DNA of 53,093 bases from Chlorobiaceae bacterium (GCA_012972835.1 JABDHK010000042.1:1-53093), one strand, 5' to 3'. Positions 25,522-34,485 are shown, numbered from the stretch's first letter. Made by a program: numbers and translations. Notes: a model not told the origin generated them from the letters alone.

Positions 25522-26867
25522 AAGCAAAAATACTGGTTATTGATGACGACACCTCGCTTCGGCGAGTGCTTGAATATAATCTTCAGGAAGAAGGGTATGA
25601 GGTAGAGACTGCGGCATCAGGAGAGGATGGGCTGAAAATGTTTAAACAGCTTCAGCCTGACCTTGTCATCACCGACATGAAAATGTCAGGCATGGATGGT
25701 TTAAAGGTACTCAATTCCGTCAAGGAGAGTGCACCGGATACACTTGTTATTATCATCACGGCATTCGGCACGGTTGACGTTGCAGTGGAGGCCATGAAGG
25801 CCGGAGCTTACGACTACATAACGAAACCATTCAACAGGGATGCTCTCAAACTGACGGTGAAGAAAGCACTCCAGTTCTCGGGGCTTGCTGAAGAGAACAA
25901 GCGGTTGAAAGATGAGTTGAGATATAAAGCTGATTTCCGCTCCATTGTCGGTTCATCGCCTGAAATGGAGAAGGTTTTTGCAATGGTTCGCAAAGTAGCC
26001 GACACCGAAGCTTCCGTGTTTATTACAGGAGAATCCGGTACAGGAAAAGAGCTGATAGCCCGCTCCCTGCATACCAACAGTTCACGGAGGGATAGACCGT
26101 TTATCGCAATAAACTGTGCGGCAATTCCTCGTGACCTTTTGGAAAGTGAGCTGTTTGGGCATGTGAAAGGAGCTTTTACTGGAGCTGTAAAAGAGAAGAG
26201 AGGAAAATTTCAACTGGCGGATGGCGGGACGATATTTCTTGATGAGGTGGGTGAACTGCTGCTTGAGCTTCAGCCAAAACTGCTCAGGGTACTGCAGGAA
26301 AAGGAGGTGGAGCCTGTGGGGGGATCAAAGGTTGAGAAGCTTGACGTTCGTGTTTTGTCTGCCACCAGTCTGAACATCGACAAAGCCATCGCAGAGGGTG
26401 CTTTTCGGGAAGATCTCTTTTACCGACTCTCGGTCATCCCAATCCATCTACCACCACTCCGCGAGCGACGCAAGGATATTCCGCTTCTTCTCAAATATTT
26501 CTCTGCCAAGCATTGCAACAACAAGATATCATTTGAAAAAGAGGCACTTGAAGCTCTCACCATGTTCTCATGGCCTGGAAATGTTCGAGAACTTGAAAAC
26601 ACCGTCGAACGGCTACTTATCATGCGGAGCTGTGATGTGATCAGTTACAGCGATTTGCCGGATAAATTCCGAGAACAAGAAACCCGAAAAAATGAAGTGG
26701 TAAGGCTGCCTGATGAAGGCTACTCTCTTGAGCAACTTGAACGCGAGATTGTAGTAGAGGCATTGGAGCGCAATGCATGGAACCAGACTGCCGCCGCCCG
26801 TTTTCTAAGAATTCCCCGCCATACCCTCATCTACCGGATTGAAAAGTATCAAATAAGCCAACAGTGA
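25518..26867 (+). CDS. sigma54-dependent response regulator, NtrC family
   Basis: A 449-residue three-domain activator. The receiver domain has Asp10/Asp11, the phosphorylation site Asp53 in I-T-D-M-K-M, Thr82 and Lys103. The AAA+ domain has Walker A G-E-S-G-T-G-K-E at 171-178, the sigma54-contact loop G-A-F-T-G-A at 218-223 and a Walker B around 239-243. A Fis-type helix-turn-helix ends the protein (N-Q-T-A-A-A-R-F-L-R-I-P-R-H-T-L). When phosphorylated by the upstream kinase it should open sigma54 promoters from upstream enhancer sites. Start is GTG at 25518, overlapping the kinase stop. Its targets are unknown; the copper operon beginning about 850 bases downstream is a candidate only. Confidence 0.93.
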   Translation: MKAKILVIDDDTSLRRVLEYNLQEEGYEVETAASGEDGLKMFKQLQPDLVITDMKMSGMDGLKVLNSVKESAPDTLVIIITAFGTVDVAVEAMKAGAYDYITKPFNRDALKLTVKKALQFSGLAEENKRLKDELRYKADFRSIVGSSPEMEKVFAMVRKVADTEASVFITGESGTGKELIARSLHTNSSRRDRPFIAINCAAIPRDLLESELFGHVKGAFTGAVKEKRGKFQLADGGTIFLDEVGELLLELQPKLLRVLQEKEVEPVGGSKVEKLDVRVLSATSLNIDKAIAEGAFREDLFYRLSVIPIHLPPLRERRKDIPLLLKYFSAKHCNNKISFEKEALEALTMFSWPGNVRELENTVERLLIMRSCDVISYSDLPDKFREQETRKNEVVRLPDEGYSLEQLEREIVVEALERNAWNQTAAARFLRIPRHTLIYRIEKYQISQQ

Positions 26868-27023
26868 CGTTGTTGAATAGCGATTAAACCATGAACCAAG
26901 AAAGTGAGGATGGAGTAAACCCGGATGAACCGAAAAGGCAAAGACAAAAACTATCGGGAAAATGATGAAAGAGAGACCAATCCCGATTCGTTTAGTCGAA
27001 CCCAAGAGGTTGCTTGCGTGCAT
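26868..27023 (-). pseudogene. truncated membrane-protein gene with intact ribosome binding site
   Basis: On the minus strand an ATG at 27023 is preceded by a strong GAGGAG (about 27029-27035) at ideal spacing. The first 45 codons read like a genuine membrane protein: a short basic start (S-T-K-R-I-G-I-G), then a hydrophobic helix F-I-I-F-P-I-V-F-V-F-A-F and H-P-G-L-L-H-P. I recall this opening from bacterial hypothetical membrane proteins of over 100 residues. After H-P-H-F-L the frame loses this character and runs into the antisense of the response-regulator gene, ending at 26805. It therefore looks 3'-truncated, its start signals preserved. No function is known. Confidence 0.5.
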
Positions 27024-27135
27024 AAGGTTCTCCTCGTGCTGTTATGGCGCCTAAATAATTAGACTGATCCCTGTAACAGACCTTATACTACCCTGCCACG
27101 AAAGGCAAGACATAATATTTTTTAGAACAAACAGA

Positions 27136-27525
27136 ATGTCTATGATACGCCAGTACTCACACACTTATGCATTGAGTGAGACTGAAGGGGATTATGGGCA
27201 CCTCTATTTATTCCTGTGCAGTGAAAGATTGAGTTTGGAGAGGGGTTGTTTGGAGAAAGTGTACGATAAAAATGTCGTCCCCCTATTGCGGTGCGGCACA
27301 GATGATGAATACCTTGACATATATCACAAAGGTGACAAAAATGCTGCCACTGTCTATGGAGATCTCCGCGCGACATGCGAAGCCGACGGTGTGACGCTAT
27401 TCCCCATTGATCTTATGATTGCCGCTCATGCTCAAGCAGTCGATGCCAATCTTGTTACGGGTGATAAAGCTTTCAGTATGATTGGAGATGGCTTCAGGGT
27501 AGAAAACTGGACGACTCCAGATTGA
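27136..27525 (+). pseudogene. VapC-type PIN toxin remnant
   Basis: A 129-codon frame whose C-terminal 50 residues match VapC toxins: a V-Y-G-D-L-R-A helix, then D-L-M-I-A-A-H-A-Q-A and N-L-V-T-G-D, ending R-V-E-N-W. A degraded PIN start can be seen near 27262 (Y-D-K-N-V-V for the usual L-D-T-N-V-V, losing the first catalytic Asp context). Only about 35 residues separate it from the C-terminal part, where an intact PIN domain needs about 80. The first 40 codons match nothing I recognise. No VapB antitoxin is adjacent. I read it as an internally deleted, inactive toxin gene. Confidence 0.55.
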
Positions 27526-27576
27526 GGCGGAGGTGGTATCGATAACAAGGGGGGGAATTGGATCGACTATGAGGAT

Positions 27577-27608
27577 TATTCTCCTTCAAGTGAAGAATAT
27601 TCTCCATA
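27577..27608. promoter_or_regulatory. candidate operator/enhancer upstream of cus operon
   Basis: Two copies of TATTCTCC (27577-27584 and 27598-27605) lie 21 bases apart, two helical turns. The second is part of GAATATTCTCCATA (27595-27608), which recurs exactly at 33959-33972 in the other control region of the copper block. AGAATATTCT inside it is a perfect 10-bp palindrome. It lies roughly 110 bases before the cusC start. Role inferred from repetition and position only. Confidence 0.4.
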
Positions 27609-27659
27609 ATGTACACACCTTGAAGAGCTTAGCTCAGTAGTACCGTGATGAACGGGGAA

Positions 27660-27674
27660 TGGCACGCTTTGTGT
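27660..27674 (+). promoter_or_regulatory. weak sigma54-like promoter element before cusC
   Basis: TGGCACG matches the -24 box well. At correct spacing the -12 region reads GTGT rather than TTGC, keeping G at -13 but losing the conserved C at -12. It lies about 42 bases before the cusC ATG. An overlapping TATATA could instead be a sigma70 -10 box, so the assignment is tentative. Confidence 0.25.
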
Positions 27675-27715
27675 GTATATAGAGGTAGATCGACAACTTA
27701 TTGTCACGAAATCTT

Positions 27716-29050
27716 ATGAAAAAGCGTCTGGTATTTGCCTTACTTATACAGTTTTTTCTTATACCTGCACTGGCAAGGTCGGCAGAGCTGAGCGACCCGG
27801 CGGAAGACGTTGCTGCTCTTGTTGGCACGGCACTCTCCAACAACCCTGAATTGAAAGCTTCGGAAGCACGGTGGCAGATGTTTGCCAGTAAAGCAAAGCA
27901 GGCAAAGGCGCTCGATGATCCGATGGTGATGTTCAGACTGCAGAATATGCTGTCCCATGAACCAGGAGTTTTTAACCTGGATCCCAACTCCGCAAAGGTA
28001 GTCGGCATATCGCAGCAACTCCCCTTCTGGGGAAAACGCGCTCTGCGGGAGAAAGTTGCGCAGAGTGAAGCAGAGTCATACAAGTGGGCCTTTGAAGAGC
28101 GCAAGCTTGAGTTGACAAAAATGGTGAAGGAGAGCTATTACCAGCTTTGGGCCGTGAACAAGATGCTCGGGGTTATTGATAAAAACGTGAAAATCCTTTC
28201 TAATTTTCTGACCATTAATGAGCTGAAATACTCCGTCGGTCAGGGAGTGCAGCAGGATATCTACAAGGCGGGACTTGAAAAGTCAAAGATGCTCGACATG
28301 CAGATCAGCCTCCAGCAGCAACGCAAAAGCCTTGAATCCAACCTCAACTACCTGCTCAATCGACAGGGAAATATCCCGATCGGCTCTATTGCTGAATTCA
28401 CGCTCCCCCGCATCATAATGACCCGGGAACAACTGAACGAGAGCGCTCTCAATAATCGCCCTCAGGTGAATAGTCTGGCGAGTCTTATCATGAAGGCTCA
28501 AGCGGCCTGCAGCCTGGCAAAAAAGGAGTCTTATCCTGATTTCAACATCTCCGCAGAGTATATGTTCCGCGAACCAATAGCATCCGGCATGGCTACTGAC
28601 CCGGGCTACAACATGTTCAGTGTCGGACTCTCGTTCAACCTGCCCATTCAGCAGCAAAAACGCCGGGCAATGGTGGCGGAATCAACCTTTGAAACAAGCA
28701 TGGCAACTGAGGAGCTCAATGCCTTGAAGAACAGCATAAACTATACCATCAACGAAACCCTTGCCCAGCTTGACCGACGTCGTCAACAGGTTGAACTCTA
28801 CAAAGGGGGTATTATCCCTCAGTCGGAACAATCTCTGGAATCGGCACTTATCAGTTACAGGGTCAACAAGGTGGATTTTCTGACACTGCTCGACAGCAGG
28901 ATGAACCTCTTCAATTATGAACGGGAACTTTACGAATCGAAGGCTGAATATATGATGAAGCTTGCGCAACTTGAAGCTGTGGTGGGCTGTGAGGTGACAC
29001 TAAGACCTTCAACACCTGCATTTGAAAACCACGAACATCCTCACAAATAA
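27716..29050 (+). CDS. cusC: TolC-family outer membrane efflux protein (CusC-like)
   Basis: About 444 residues with a signal peptide (M-K-K-R-L then a hydrophobic core ending A-L-A-R-S-A-E). The mature protein has the two-repeat TolC architecture: long coiled-coil helices separated by short beta segments. It would form the outer-membrane exit duct of a tripartite pump. It is followed directly by cusB and cusA, whose metal residues indicate Cu(I)/Ag(I). The start ATG at 27716 is preferred because the signal peptide begins there; an in-frame TTG at 27701 adds five residues. Unlike typical CusC I see no obvious lipobox cysteine. Confidence 0.88.
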   Translation: MKKRLVFALLIQFFLIPALARSAELSDPAEDVAALVGTALSNNPELKASEARWQMFASKAKQAKALDDPMVMFRLQNMLSHEPGVFNLDPNSAKVVGISQQLPFWGKRALREKVAQSEAESYKWAFEERKLELTKMVKESYYQLWAVNKMLGVIDKNVKILSNFLTINELKYSVGQGVQQDIYKAGLEKSKMLDMQISLQQQRKSLESNLNYLLNRQGNIPIGSIAEFTLPRIIMTREQLNESALNNRPQVNSLASLIMKAQAACSLAKKESYPDFNISAEYMFREPIASGMATDPGYNMFSVGLSFNLPIQQQKRRAMVAESTFETSMATEELNALKNSINYTINETLAQLDRRRQQVELYKGGIIPQSEQSLESALISYRVNKVDFLTLLDSRMNLFNYERELYESKAEYMMKLAQLEAVVGCEVTLRPSTPAFENHEHPHK

Positions 29051-29070
29051 CGATACCAACCTCAAGAGCC

Positions 29071-30327
29071 ATGGCACTGAACAAGAAATTTGCAATTCCT
29101 CTGATAATTATTCTGCTTGCAGTCGTTGGCGGTGGAGGTTGGTATCTGTGGCAGAATAAAGAGGGCGGTAAGGCAACTGATCAAGCAGGGGTTAAGCAGC
29201 TCTACACCTGCTCCATGCATCCTTTTATCATAAAGGAGAAACCCGGCCTATGCCCGGTATGCGGTATGGAGCTGATCAAGAAAATTAATACTCCTGTAAA
29301 AGCTGTCGCCAAGCCGGCGGATCAGATGCAGCAGGCGGACATACACGAGCATGTTTCGCTGTCAGAGAAACAGCGGGTTATGGCTAATGTCGCTACGGTT
29401 GAGGCAAAAACGGAAACCCTGAACAAGGAGATCAACGCTGCCGGCATTGTGCAGTACAATCAGTCGCGACAAGCCAAAGTCACCGCATGGATTGCCGGAC
29501 GCCTTGAAAAATTGAATGTTAACAGTGTTGGAGCCTTCGTCAGCAAAGAGAAGCCTGTGGCAGAGATCTACTCTCCCGATCTTGTTGCAACCCAGCAGGA
29601 GTACATTCTCGCCCTTAAAAGTCGTGAACAGCTGAAAAACTCACCGATCGCCTCCATCTCCCAGAATGGTGAAGGTCTCGTGACATCTGCCAGACAGCGG
29701 CTGCTGCTCTTTGGTGTCAAGGAGAGTCAGATTGCGGAACTTGAAAAGAGTGGCAAGCCAAATATGAGAATCCCGATCTATACTCCTTTTTCAGGCGTGG
29801 TCATTGAAAAAATGGTTCAGCAGGGGCAGTATGTTGCAGCAGGAGAGGTACTCTTCAACATCGCAGATCTCTCAAGCGTATGGGTGGAGATGGAGCTCTA
29901 TGAGAATGAATTTTCGAATATTCACATCGGTCAGCAGGTGGAAATTCGCTCACAATCTTTCCCTGACAAACCTTCAACCGGAATAATTGCATTTGTCTAT
30001 CCATTTCTCGATCCAAAGACCAGAACAGTCAAGGCTCGGGTTGAGCTTGGCAATCCCGGCATGAGACTGAAGCCGGAGATGTTTGTCAACGCAATCATCA
30101 AGGTGCCGCTTGTTCCGTCGATTGTTGTACCTACAACGGCTGTCATGAATACCGGCAAGCGCCAGGTTGTCTGGGTGGAGAGCTCACCGGGAATGTTTGA
30201 ATCACGGTCGGTTCAGCTTGGGCAGCAGTCGGGCGAAAAAGTTCAAATTTTATCAGGCCTCCACTCTGGCGACAAGGTGGCAGTATCGGGCGGATACCTC
30301 ATTGACTCTGAATCCCAACTGAAATGA
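29071..30327 (+). CDS. cusB: Cu/Ag efflux periplasmic adaptor CusB with heavy-metal-binding domain
   Basis: A 418-residue membrane-fusion protein. Residues 8-28 are an N-terminal membrane anchor. Residues about 45-72 form a heavy-metal-binding domain (Y-T-C-S-M-H-P ... C-P-V-C-G-M-E-L) that can bind copper through Cys, His and Met. Then come the hairpin, lipoyl and beta-barrel domains of an adaptor (e.g. G-x-V-x-x-x-x-V-x-x-G-Q-Y-V). It links CusA to the outer-membrane duct and passes metal to the pump. Its stop overlaps the cusA start (ATGA). Confidence 0.9.
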   Translation: MALNKKFAIPLIIILLAVVGGGGWYLWQNKEGGKATDQAGVKQLYTCSMHPFIIKEKPGLCPVCGMELIKKINTPVKAVAKPADQMQQADIHEHVSLSEKQRVMANVATVEAKTETLNKEINAAGIVQYNQSRQAKVTAWIAGRLEKLNVNSVGAFVSKEKPVAEIYSPDLVATQQEYILALKSREQLKNSPIASISQNGEGLVTSARQRLLLFGVKESQIAELEKSGKPNMRIPIYTPFSGVVIEKMVQQGQYVAAGEVLFNIADLSSVWVEMELYENEFSNIHIGQQVEIRSQSFPDKPSTGIIAFVYPFLDPKTRTVKARVELGNPGMRLKPEMFVNAIIKVPLVPSIVVPTTAVMNTGKRQVVWVESSPGMFESRSVQLGQQSGEKVQILSGLHSGDKVAVSGGYLIDSESQLK

Positions 30328-33300
30328 TAGAAAAGATCATAGAGTATTCCGCCCGAAACCGGGTTATTGTGCTGATGTTTTTTGCCCTTGTCATTGCCTG
30401 GGGTGGATGGTCGGTCTATAACACGCCGGTAGATGCCATTCCTGATCTCTCCGACAACCAGGTAATTGTTTTTACTGACTATCCCGGTCGGTCGCCGCAG
30501 GTGGTGGAAGACCAGGTCACCTACCCCTTGGCGGTCAATCTGCAGGGGCTGCCTCAGGTTCGTGCCGTTAGAGCATCGAGCGCCTTCGGCTTTTCCATGA
30601 TCTATGTCATTTTTGAGGACAAGGCTGACATTTACTGGGCAAGAACCCGCGTGCTTGAACGGTTGAACTATGCGGCGTCGCTTTTGCCATCGGGGGTGGT
30701 TCCAACGCTTGGCCCTGACGGTACCGGCGTAGGGCATGTCTTCTGGTACACCATTGAGGGAAAGGGATATGATCTGGAGCAGCTCAGAACCCTGCAGGAC
30801 TGGTTTGTGCGCTACCAGCTCAACACGGTACAGGGAGTTGCTGAGGTAGCCTCAATAGGCGGATTCGTGCGGGAGTATCAGATTGATCTTGACCCGAACA
30901 AACTCTTTGCCTACAACATCAAGGTTGGCAAAGTAATGGAAGCGGTCAAGGCTTCAAACAAGGATGTGGGAGGCAGGCTTATCGAACAGGCTGATGCCGA
31001 GTACCTGATCCGGGGAAGTGGCTACGTGAAATCGAAAGCTGATCTGGAAAACATTGTTGTTGGAGCTGACATGCGCGGCACCCCTGTCTACCTGAAAAAT
31101 CTTGGTACCGTTCAGATTGGCGGAGCCATCCGGCGTGGCCTGCTGGAGATGAACGGCGAGGGGGAAAAGGTTGGCGGCATCGTGGTAATGCGCTACGGCG
31201 AAAATGCCAAAGAGGTGATTGACCGGGTAAAAACAAAAATAACGGAACTGGAGAAGGGGTTGCCTCCTGGTGTAAGGATAAAGGTCGCCTATGACCGCTC
31301 TGACTTGATATCGAGGGCAGTGGATACCTTGAAGGAAAACCTGCTTGAGGAGTCAATCGTTGTCTCACTCGTCATTCTGGTCTTCCTGCTCCACTTTCCA
31401 AGTGCGCTGGTGATTGTGCTGACCCTGCCGATCTCGGTGCTGATTGCGTTTATCACCATGAAGCTTATGGGAGTCACTTCCAATATCATGTCGCTTGGTG
31501 GTATTGCCATTGCCATTGGCGTGCTGGTGGACGCGGGGGTGATTATGGTGGAAAACTGCTATCGCCACCTTTCAGAGATGCCGCCGGAAGAGCGTGCAGC
31601 AAAACGGCTGGAGGTTATCATTACTTCGGCTCAGCAGGTCGGACGTGCGATATTTTTCTCCCTGGCAATCATTGTTCTCTCCTTTGTGCCAGTCTTCATG
31701 CTTGAGGGACAGGAGGGCAAACTCTTCCACCCCCTTGCCTTTACCAAGACCTTCTCCATGATGGGATCGGCCATTATTGCGATAACGCTGGTGCCTGTGC
31801 TGATGTTCTTTTTCATGCGCGGCAAGATGCCTGCTGAGAGTTCAAATCCGGTCTCCACCTTTTTCATTAAACTCTACTCCCCGGTGATCCGGTGGGTGCT
31901 GAAATGGAAAAAAACCACAATAGCACTTAATCTGCTGGCTCTCGCCATCGCGGTACCCTTGTTCATGAATCTTGGTTCGGAGTTTATGCCGCCACTTGAT
32001 GAAGGGTCGCTGCTCTATATGCCGGTAACCCTGCCCAACGTCTCGATCACGGAGGCCAAACGGATCATTCAGGTGCAGGACACCATCATTAAAAGCGTTC
32101 CGGAGGTTGAGCATGTACTCGGCAAAGTGGGACGGGCTGAAACATCCACCGATCCGGCTCCGGTCTCCATGTTTGAAAGCATCATCATCCTGAAGCCTAA
32201 AGAGCAATGGCGTAAGGGTTTGACCAAGGCTGACATTATAGCAGAACTGGACTCAAAGCTGCAACAGATCGGTGTGCGCAACGGATGGACCCAGCCGATC
32301 ATCAACCGCATCAACATGCTTTCGACCGGCGTGCGCACTGACCTTGGGGTGAAGATCTTCGGTAATGACCTCAATGTGCTCAAGGATCTTGCCATTCAGG
32401 CTGAAACAATTCTCAAGCCGATCAACGGTGCGGCTGACGTGGTGGCTGAACGGGTGACAGGCGGCAACTACCTGGATATTGATATTGACCGGCAGGCTGC
32501 AGCCCGATACGGTGTCAATGTAGGAGATATCCAGGATGTCATTGAGACCGCCCTTGGAGGTGATATGCTCTCCACCACCGTCGAAGGACGCAACCGCTTC
32601 CCCATCCGAATCCGCTACCTGCGCGACTACCGCGATAACATTGCCTCCATCCGCCGAATTCTGGTAAGCGGTATGGAAGGTGCCCAGATACCGCTTTCGC
32701 TGGTCACGAAACTGAAAATTTCCACCGGTGCACCGGAGATCAACAGCGAGGGGGGACTTCTGCGTTCACTGGTCTATCTTAACGTCCGTGGACGCGATAT
32801 GGGAGGTTTTGTGACCGAAGCCAAACAGGTGCTGGAACAAAAGCTCAAGCTGCCAGCCGGTTATTACATAACCTGGTCTGGACAGTGGGAGAACCAGATC
32901 AGAGCCAAGGCACGATTACAGGTGCTGATTCCACTTGGTATGGTGATCATCTTCATCCTGCTCTTCTTTACCTTTCATTCGGCCCTGGAGGCTTCAATGG
33001 TGATGCTCTCGGTACCCTTCGCACTCGTTGGCGGTGTCTATCTGGTCTCGGCTCTCGGTTACAACCTCTCCGTTGCTGTCTGGGTAGGGTTTATTGCCCT
33101 CTACGGTATCGCTGTTGAAACCGGTGTGGTCATGGTAATCTACCTGCACGAAGCTCTTGACAAAAAGCTGATCAACGGACCATGCACCGAACAGGATATC
33201 TACGATGCGGCATTTGAAGGCGCCGTGCTCCGACTGCGACCCAAACTCATGACCGTAGCTGTTGCCCTCCTCGGACTTATTCCCATCATGTGGTCAGCAG

Positions 33301-33461
33301 GAACCGGAGCTGATGTCATGAAACCAATAGCCGCACCCATGATCGGTGGAATGATCTCCTCTGCAGTTCATGTGCTCATCATGACACCGGTCATCTTTGT
33401 GCTGATGAAAACACGGGATCTTAAAAAAGGCCGTCTGCACCATTCAGGGATGAAGCACTGA
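30324..33461 (+). CDS. cusA: Cu(I)/Ag(I) RND efflux transporter CusA
   Basis: A 1045-residue heavy-metal RND pump with 12 membrane helices and two large periplasmic loops. The TM4 segment A-I-G-V-L-V-D-A-G-V-I-M-V-E-N fits the copper/silver subgroup. Three methionines matching the E. coli CusA substrate triad (Met573, Met623, Met672) are present in L-L-Y-M-P, P-V-S-M-F-E and R-I-N-M-L-S-T-G. It uses the proton gradient to expel Cu(I) or Ag(I) from periplasm or inner membrane through CusB and CusC. Translationally coupled to cusB. No small CusF chaperone gene is in the operon; the nearby Met-rich and cupredoxin proteins may take that role (inference). Confidence 0.94.
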   Translation: MIEKIIEYSARNRVIVLMFFALVIAWGGWSVYNTPVDAIPDLSDNQVIVFTDYPGRSPQVVEDQVTYPLAVNLQGLPQVRAVRASSAFGFSMIYVIFEDKADIYWARTRVLERLNYAASLLPSGVVPTLGPDGTGVGHVFWYTIEGKGYDLEQLRTLQDWFVRYQLNTVQGVAEVASIGGFVREYQIDLDPNKLFAYNIKVGKVMEAVKASNKDVGGRLIEQADAEYLIRGSGYVKSKADLENIVVGADMRGTPVYLKNLGTVQIGGAIRRGLLEMNGEGEKVGGIVVMRYGENAKEVIDRVKTKITELEKGLPPGVRIKVAYDRSDLISRAVDTLKENLLEESIVVSLVILVFLLHFPSALVIVLTLPISVLIAFITMKLMGVTSNIMSLGGIAIAIGVLVDAGVIMVENCYRHLSEMPPEERAAKRLEVIITSAQQVGRAIFFSLAIIVLSFVPVFMLEGQEGKLFHPLAFTKTFSMMGSAIIAITLVPVLMFFFMRGKMPAESSNPVSTFFIKLYSPVIRWVLKWKKTTIALNLLALAIAVPLFMNLGSEFMPPLDEGSLLYMPVTLPNVSITEAKRIIQVQDTIIKSVPEVEHVLGKVGRAETSTDPAPVSMFESIIILKPKEQWRKGLTKADIIAELDSKLQQIGVRNGWTQPIINRINMLSTGVRTDLGVKIFGNDLNVLKDLAIQAETILKPINGAADVVAERVTGGNYLDIDIDRQAAARYGVNVGDIQDVIETALGGDMLSTTVEGRNRFPIRIRYLRDYRDNIASIRRILVSGMEGAQIPLSLVTKLKISTGAPEINSEGGLLRSLVYLNVRGRDMGGFVTEAKQVLEQKLKLPAGYYITWSGQWENQIRAKARLQVLIPLGMVIIFILLFFTFHSALEASMVMLSVPFALVGGVYLVSALGYNLSVAVWVGFIALYGIAVETGVVMVIYLHEALDKKLINGPCTEQDIYDAAFEGAVLRLRPKLMTVAVALLGLIPIMWSAGTGADVMKPIAAPMIGGMISSAVHVLIMTPVIFVLMKTRDLKKGRLHHSGMKH

Positions 33462-33474
33462 CTACTCGTGTTCT

Positions 33475-33837
33475 TTACTTCCCCATCGCCTCATGTTCGT
33501 GAAGAGATGGGGATGGAGGCATACAGGGCATATCAGCCATCATTTTTTCCATCCGTTCAATCTTTTTGTCCATCTCTATCACCATTGCCTTTTTCTCCGC
33601 CGCCGTCAGCCCTTTCAACATCTTCTGCTGCATTTTCATCATATCAATCATGGAGTGCATCATCCCGCTCATAGGAGTTTTCATGGGCATGGGCTGGTCA
33701 CCCATCATCGGACACTTTTGAGGCATATTATTACATGGCCTATCCATTTTCATAGATTTCATATCATCGCCCGGCTCTGCATGAGCAGAAACGCTGAAAA
33801 GAATCAAACCCACAAATACAGCCAATGCCTTTTTCAT
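33475..33837 (-). CDS. Met-rich periplasmic protein, probable copper binding
   Basis: A 120-residue protein with a signal peptide ending S-A-H-A. The mature part is very rich in Met with Cys and His: C-N-N-M, C-P-M-M-G, P-M-P-M-K, G-M-M-H-S-M, D-M-M-K-M and H-E-H-E near the C-terminus. These are soft ligands suited to Cu(I)/Ag(I). A helix around G-L-T-A-A-E-K-K-A-M recalls the LTxxQ region of Spy/CpxP proteins, but weakly. The start at 33837 has a good GGGAGAGA site (33841-33848). The frame runs further upstream without supporting features. It converges on cusA and is divergent from the cupredoxin gene. Confidence 0.8.
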   Translation of the reverse strand: MKKALAVFVGLILFSVSAHAEPGDDMKSMKMDRPCNNMPQKCPMMGDQPMPMKTPMSGMMHSMIDMMKMQQKMLKGLTAAEKKAMVIEMDKKIERMEKMMADMPCMPPSPSLHEHEAMGK

Positions 33838-33938
33838 TTTTCTCTCCCTTAAAAAATTTGTATTGATAGCTCCATTGCATTCTCTATGATATAAAACAAA
33901 TCCCCGTATTATTAAGTTTTGTATAGTGTTGTTTTGAA

Positions 33939-33972
33939 GAATATGCTTTGCTTGTGTTGAATATTCTCCATA
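33939..33972. promoter_or_regulatory. candidate shared operator in the divergent Met-rich/cupredoxin region
   Basis: GAATATTCTCCATA at 33959-33972 is identical to the motif at 27595-27608 upstream of cusC. A partial copy, GAATAT, begins 20 bases earlier at 33939 after TGAA, giving the same two-element spacing of about two helical turns. The 249-base region serves both the Met-rich gene (minus) and the cupredoxin gene (plus), so one regulator could control both. Confidence 0.4.
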
Positions 33973-34024
33973 TCCTCTCAATCAGACAACATCAAAAGGC
34001 ACGTCATAACTGGCTTTTTTGATC

Positions 34025-34039
34025 TGGCATGAAAAATGA
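34025..34039 (+). promoter_or_regulatory. weak sigma54-like element before the cupredoxin gene
   Basis: TGGCATG gives a fair -24 box; at the matching position the -12 box reads ATGA, again with the G but without the C. It sits about 48 bases before the ATG at 34087 and 53 bases after the shared operator motif, an arrangement close to that upstream of cusC. Tentative. Confidence 0.2.
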
Positions 34040-34086
34040 TGATCATTGATGAATGTAACCAGATCAACTATAAGAGAACCAAAACC

Positions 34087-34482
34087 ATGAAAAAAAGCAC
34101 ACTGAACATTATAACGCTCTTGACCATTATAACGCCGACACTATCTTTTGCTACTGACCAAAACTCACCGGCAAACGTTACAAAAAAAGTTGCATCTCAA
34201 AACAGCAGTGTAAAAACCTTTACAATACTTTATTCGAACAGCAAAAATATTGCGCCAAACAGCTTTACCGTAAAAACAGGTGAGAGGGTACGTCTTGAGG
34301 TCAACCCCCTCGATACCGCTTCAGGATGCATGAATACCATTATGGTGCCTGGATTGTGGGACAAACCTGAACCTATTATCAAGGGAAAAAAAATTGTCAT
34401 GGAATTTACCCCTCAACATGCTGGTTCTTATAAAATAACCTGTGCCATGGGCATAAATCGCGGGGTTATTGTTGTGAAATAG
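34087..34482 (+). CDS. periplasmic cupredoxin-domain protein
   Basis: A 131-residue protein with a signal peptide (M-K-K-S-T then hydrophobic to S-F-A). The mature domain has a plastocyanin-like beta pattern and two ligand-bearing motifs, G-C-M-N-T-I-M-V-P-G-L and T-C-A-M-G-I-N-R-G-V-I-V-V. The latter resembles the C-x-M-G-M-x-x-G ending of COG4633-type cupredoxins found beside copper pumps. It probably binds copper in the periplasm and may hand it to CusBA. An upstream in-frame ATG at 34036 lacks a signal-peptide context. It is followed by a 9-bp repeat array and the DUF305 gene. Confidence 0.8.
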   Translation: MKKSTLNIITLLTIITPTLSFATDQNSPANVTKKVASQNSSVKTFTILYSNSKNIAPNSFTVKTGERVRLEVNPLDTASGCMNTIMVPGLWDKPEPIIKGKKIVMEFTPQHAGSYKITCAMGINRGVIVVK

Positions 34483-34485
34483 GGG

